Below are positions 5,242 through 6,098 of a stretch of 6,098 bases of DNA, in pieces; position 1 is the first letter of the stretch, and each line of letters opens with the position of its first letter. The stretch comes from Nanobdellota archaeon (GTDB lineage Archaea > Nanobdellota > Nanobdellia > SCGC-AAA011-G17 > VGLX01), in NCBI GenBank assembly GCA_030691925.1, contig JAUYDG010000087.1:1-6098 (forward strand), in the 5' to 3' direction. Both the position numbers and the translations under genes were made by a program. The notes under the pieces were generated by a model. It searched no databases and was not told the DNA's origin. It worked only from the letters and a program-made list of their open reading frames with translations.

Positions 5242-6098
5242 ATGGAAAAAAAGACAAACAAAGAGAGTGATAATAAAAGTAGTCATTGTTCTAAATGCAG
5301 AGTAAGAATTGGAGAAAACGATTTGTTCTGCCCAGACTGCGGAGCAAAAATAATAGGCAGGGAAGTAAAGGAAGAAAAACCTGCCGTTACACCCCCAGAT
5401 TCAGCACATAACCACTGTTCTAAATGCAAAACAGAAATAAGTAACACTCTAACTTTTTGCCCTAAATGCGGGACCAAACAAGTCGCTAATTGCTCGAAGT
5501 GCGGTGCGAAACTAAACAAAACCGATACTTTCTGTACCAGCTGCGGGCACAAATTAGAAAAGCCTGCTACGTTTGCAAGCAACTCTCTTACTAGCGGTAT
5601 ATTCGCACTCTTTCTCGGATGGATTCCTATTATTGGATGGATATTGATTATTTTTGCACTGGTTTACGGATTCCTGTCATTAAATAGGATAAAAAAGGGG
5701 AACACTCTTGAGAGCAGGAGAATGGCTATCGCTGGAATCGTTTTAGGATTCATCGCATTAGCAATTGCGTTATCTGTGTCAATTCATTACATGTACGGAG
5801 ACGGAACAAACGATTCGACATCTGGAATTTTTGGACCCAGTGATGCTGACACCACCAGCGTGTTAAAGATGAGCCCGGTAATCAGCCAGTTCATGGAAGA
5901 GCACCCAAAGGCTATTACTCATTTCTACCATTACAGCCTAAGCGAGTTTGATGTTAACAAAAATGATATACTATTCTACTGCAACCATGACAGCGCCTTT
6001 ATCAAAAAGACCACAATCGAACCAGCAGAATATTCTCTTGCAACTATGACAGACAAAGAATCAAAGCTTTACATAATAGCCTTCATTAACTGGGATGA
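5242..6098 (+). CDS. three-zinc-ribbon, two-helix membrane protein, cut by the window edge
   Basis: The frame is open for 285 codons from ATG 5242 to the right edge, with no stop. Three CxxC-x10-CxxC zinc ribbons follow one another: C16/C19/C30/C33, C59/C62/C73/C76 and C84/C87/C98/C101. The first two are separated by a Lys/Pro-rich linker. Two membrane helices follow, about 116-147 and 162-184, joined by a basic loop (RIKKGNTLESRR). This layout resembles the DUF4190-type helical hairpin often found behind an N-terminal zinc ribbon. The rest, from about residue 185, is a Ser/Thr/Asp-rich spacer and the start of a soluble domain. With two helices, the ribbons and the C-terminal domain should lie on the same side, probably the cytoplasm; with a different helix count the domain would be outside. 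Zinc binding is likely and the role unknown. An in-frame TAG at 5218 rules out a longer N-terminus. A GAGATG at 5232-5237 is a weak ribosome-binding candidate. Confidence 0.85.
   Translation, partial: MEKKTNKESDNKSSHCSKCRVRIGENDLFCPDCGAKIIGREVKEEKPAVTPPDSAHNHCSKCKTEISNTLTFCPKCGTKQVANCSKCGAKLNKTDTFCTSCGHKLEKPATFASNSLTSGIFALFLGWIPIIGWILIIFALVYGFLSLNRIKKGNTLESRRMAIAGIVLGFIALAIALSVSIHYMYGDGTNDSTSGIFGPSDADTTSVLKMSPVISQFMEEHPKAITHFYHYSLSEFDVNKNDILFYCNHDSAFIKKTTIEPAEYSLATMTDKESKLYIIAFINWD

Noticed and set aside
5235..5270. Eleven-codon upstream reading frame (ATG at 5235) overlapping the start of the zinc-ribbon gene
   Set aside because: Short, with no conserved feature. It probably arises by chance in the leader, though a regulatory role cannot be excluded.
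5283..5582. Minus-strand 99-codon frame with internal repeats (LxPxxxQ-like units)
   Set aside because: The repetition merely mirrors the three zinc ribbons encoded on the plus strand.

Overview
The window looks archaeal. It is AT-rich and gene-dense. Almost every transcription start can be placed under a TATA-type promoter (TTTATAAA, TTTATATATA) with little or no 5' leader, and only deoC has a clear Shine-Dalgarno sequence. The gene style (many short, lineage-specific, tightly packed proteins plus a zinc-ribbon membrane protein) fits a small-genome DPANN-type archaeon such as the Woesearchaeota/Pacearchaeota. That placement is inference, because no marker gene is present.

Layout. (1) At 1-78, minus strand, is the start of an unrecognised gene with its own TATA box. 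(2) From 3105 down to 139, minus strand, six genes form one compact, translationally coupled operon: a 50-residue Trm112/UPF0434-like zinc-ribbon protein (2953-3105), then five proteins of otherwise unrelated sequence (216, 124, 188, 247 and 160 residues). All five begin with variants of one short N-terminal motif, MK[ILV]P-x-[TIV]F-[LV]PE, followed by an acidic/basic helix. Junctions are 4-bp ATGA overlaps or gaps of 2-4 bp. (3) deoC (deoxyribose-phosphate aldolase, 3171-3872, plus strand) diverges from the operon. The two directions appear to share one self-palindromic TATA box at 3128-3135. (4) A polytopic ArsB/NhaD/SLC13-type ion transporter (3840-5087, minus strand) converges on deoC and overlaps its 3' end by 33 bp. 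(5) A 154-bp intergenic region carries two divergent promoters. (6) From 5242 to the right edge, plus strand, runs an open-ended gene for a protein with three zinc ribbons, two membrane helices and an outer domain.

How the genes fit together. DeoC belongs to deoxynucleoside/pentose-phosphate metabolism, the transporter to ion or anion movement, and the Trm112-like protein probably to methyltransferase activation. The five-gene set is the unexplained part. A leader-like motif shared by proteins with different bodies (one membrane protein, one with GXGXG-like beta repeats, three unrecognised) suggests that all five use a common docking partner, carrier or location. The motif is conserved in protein sequence while its codons vary. 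I see no tRNA, rRNA, CRISPR array, insertion sequence or integrase.
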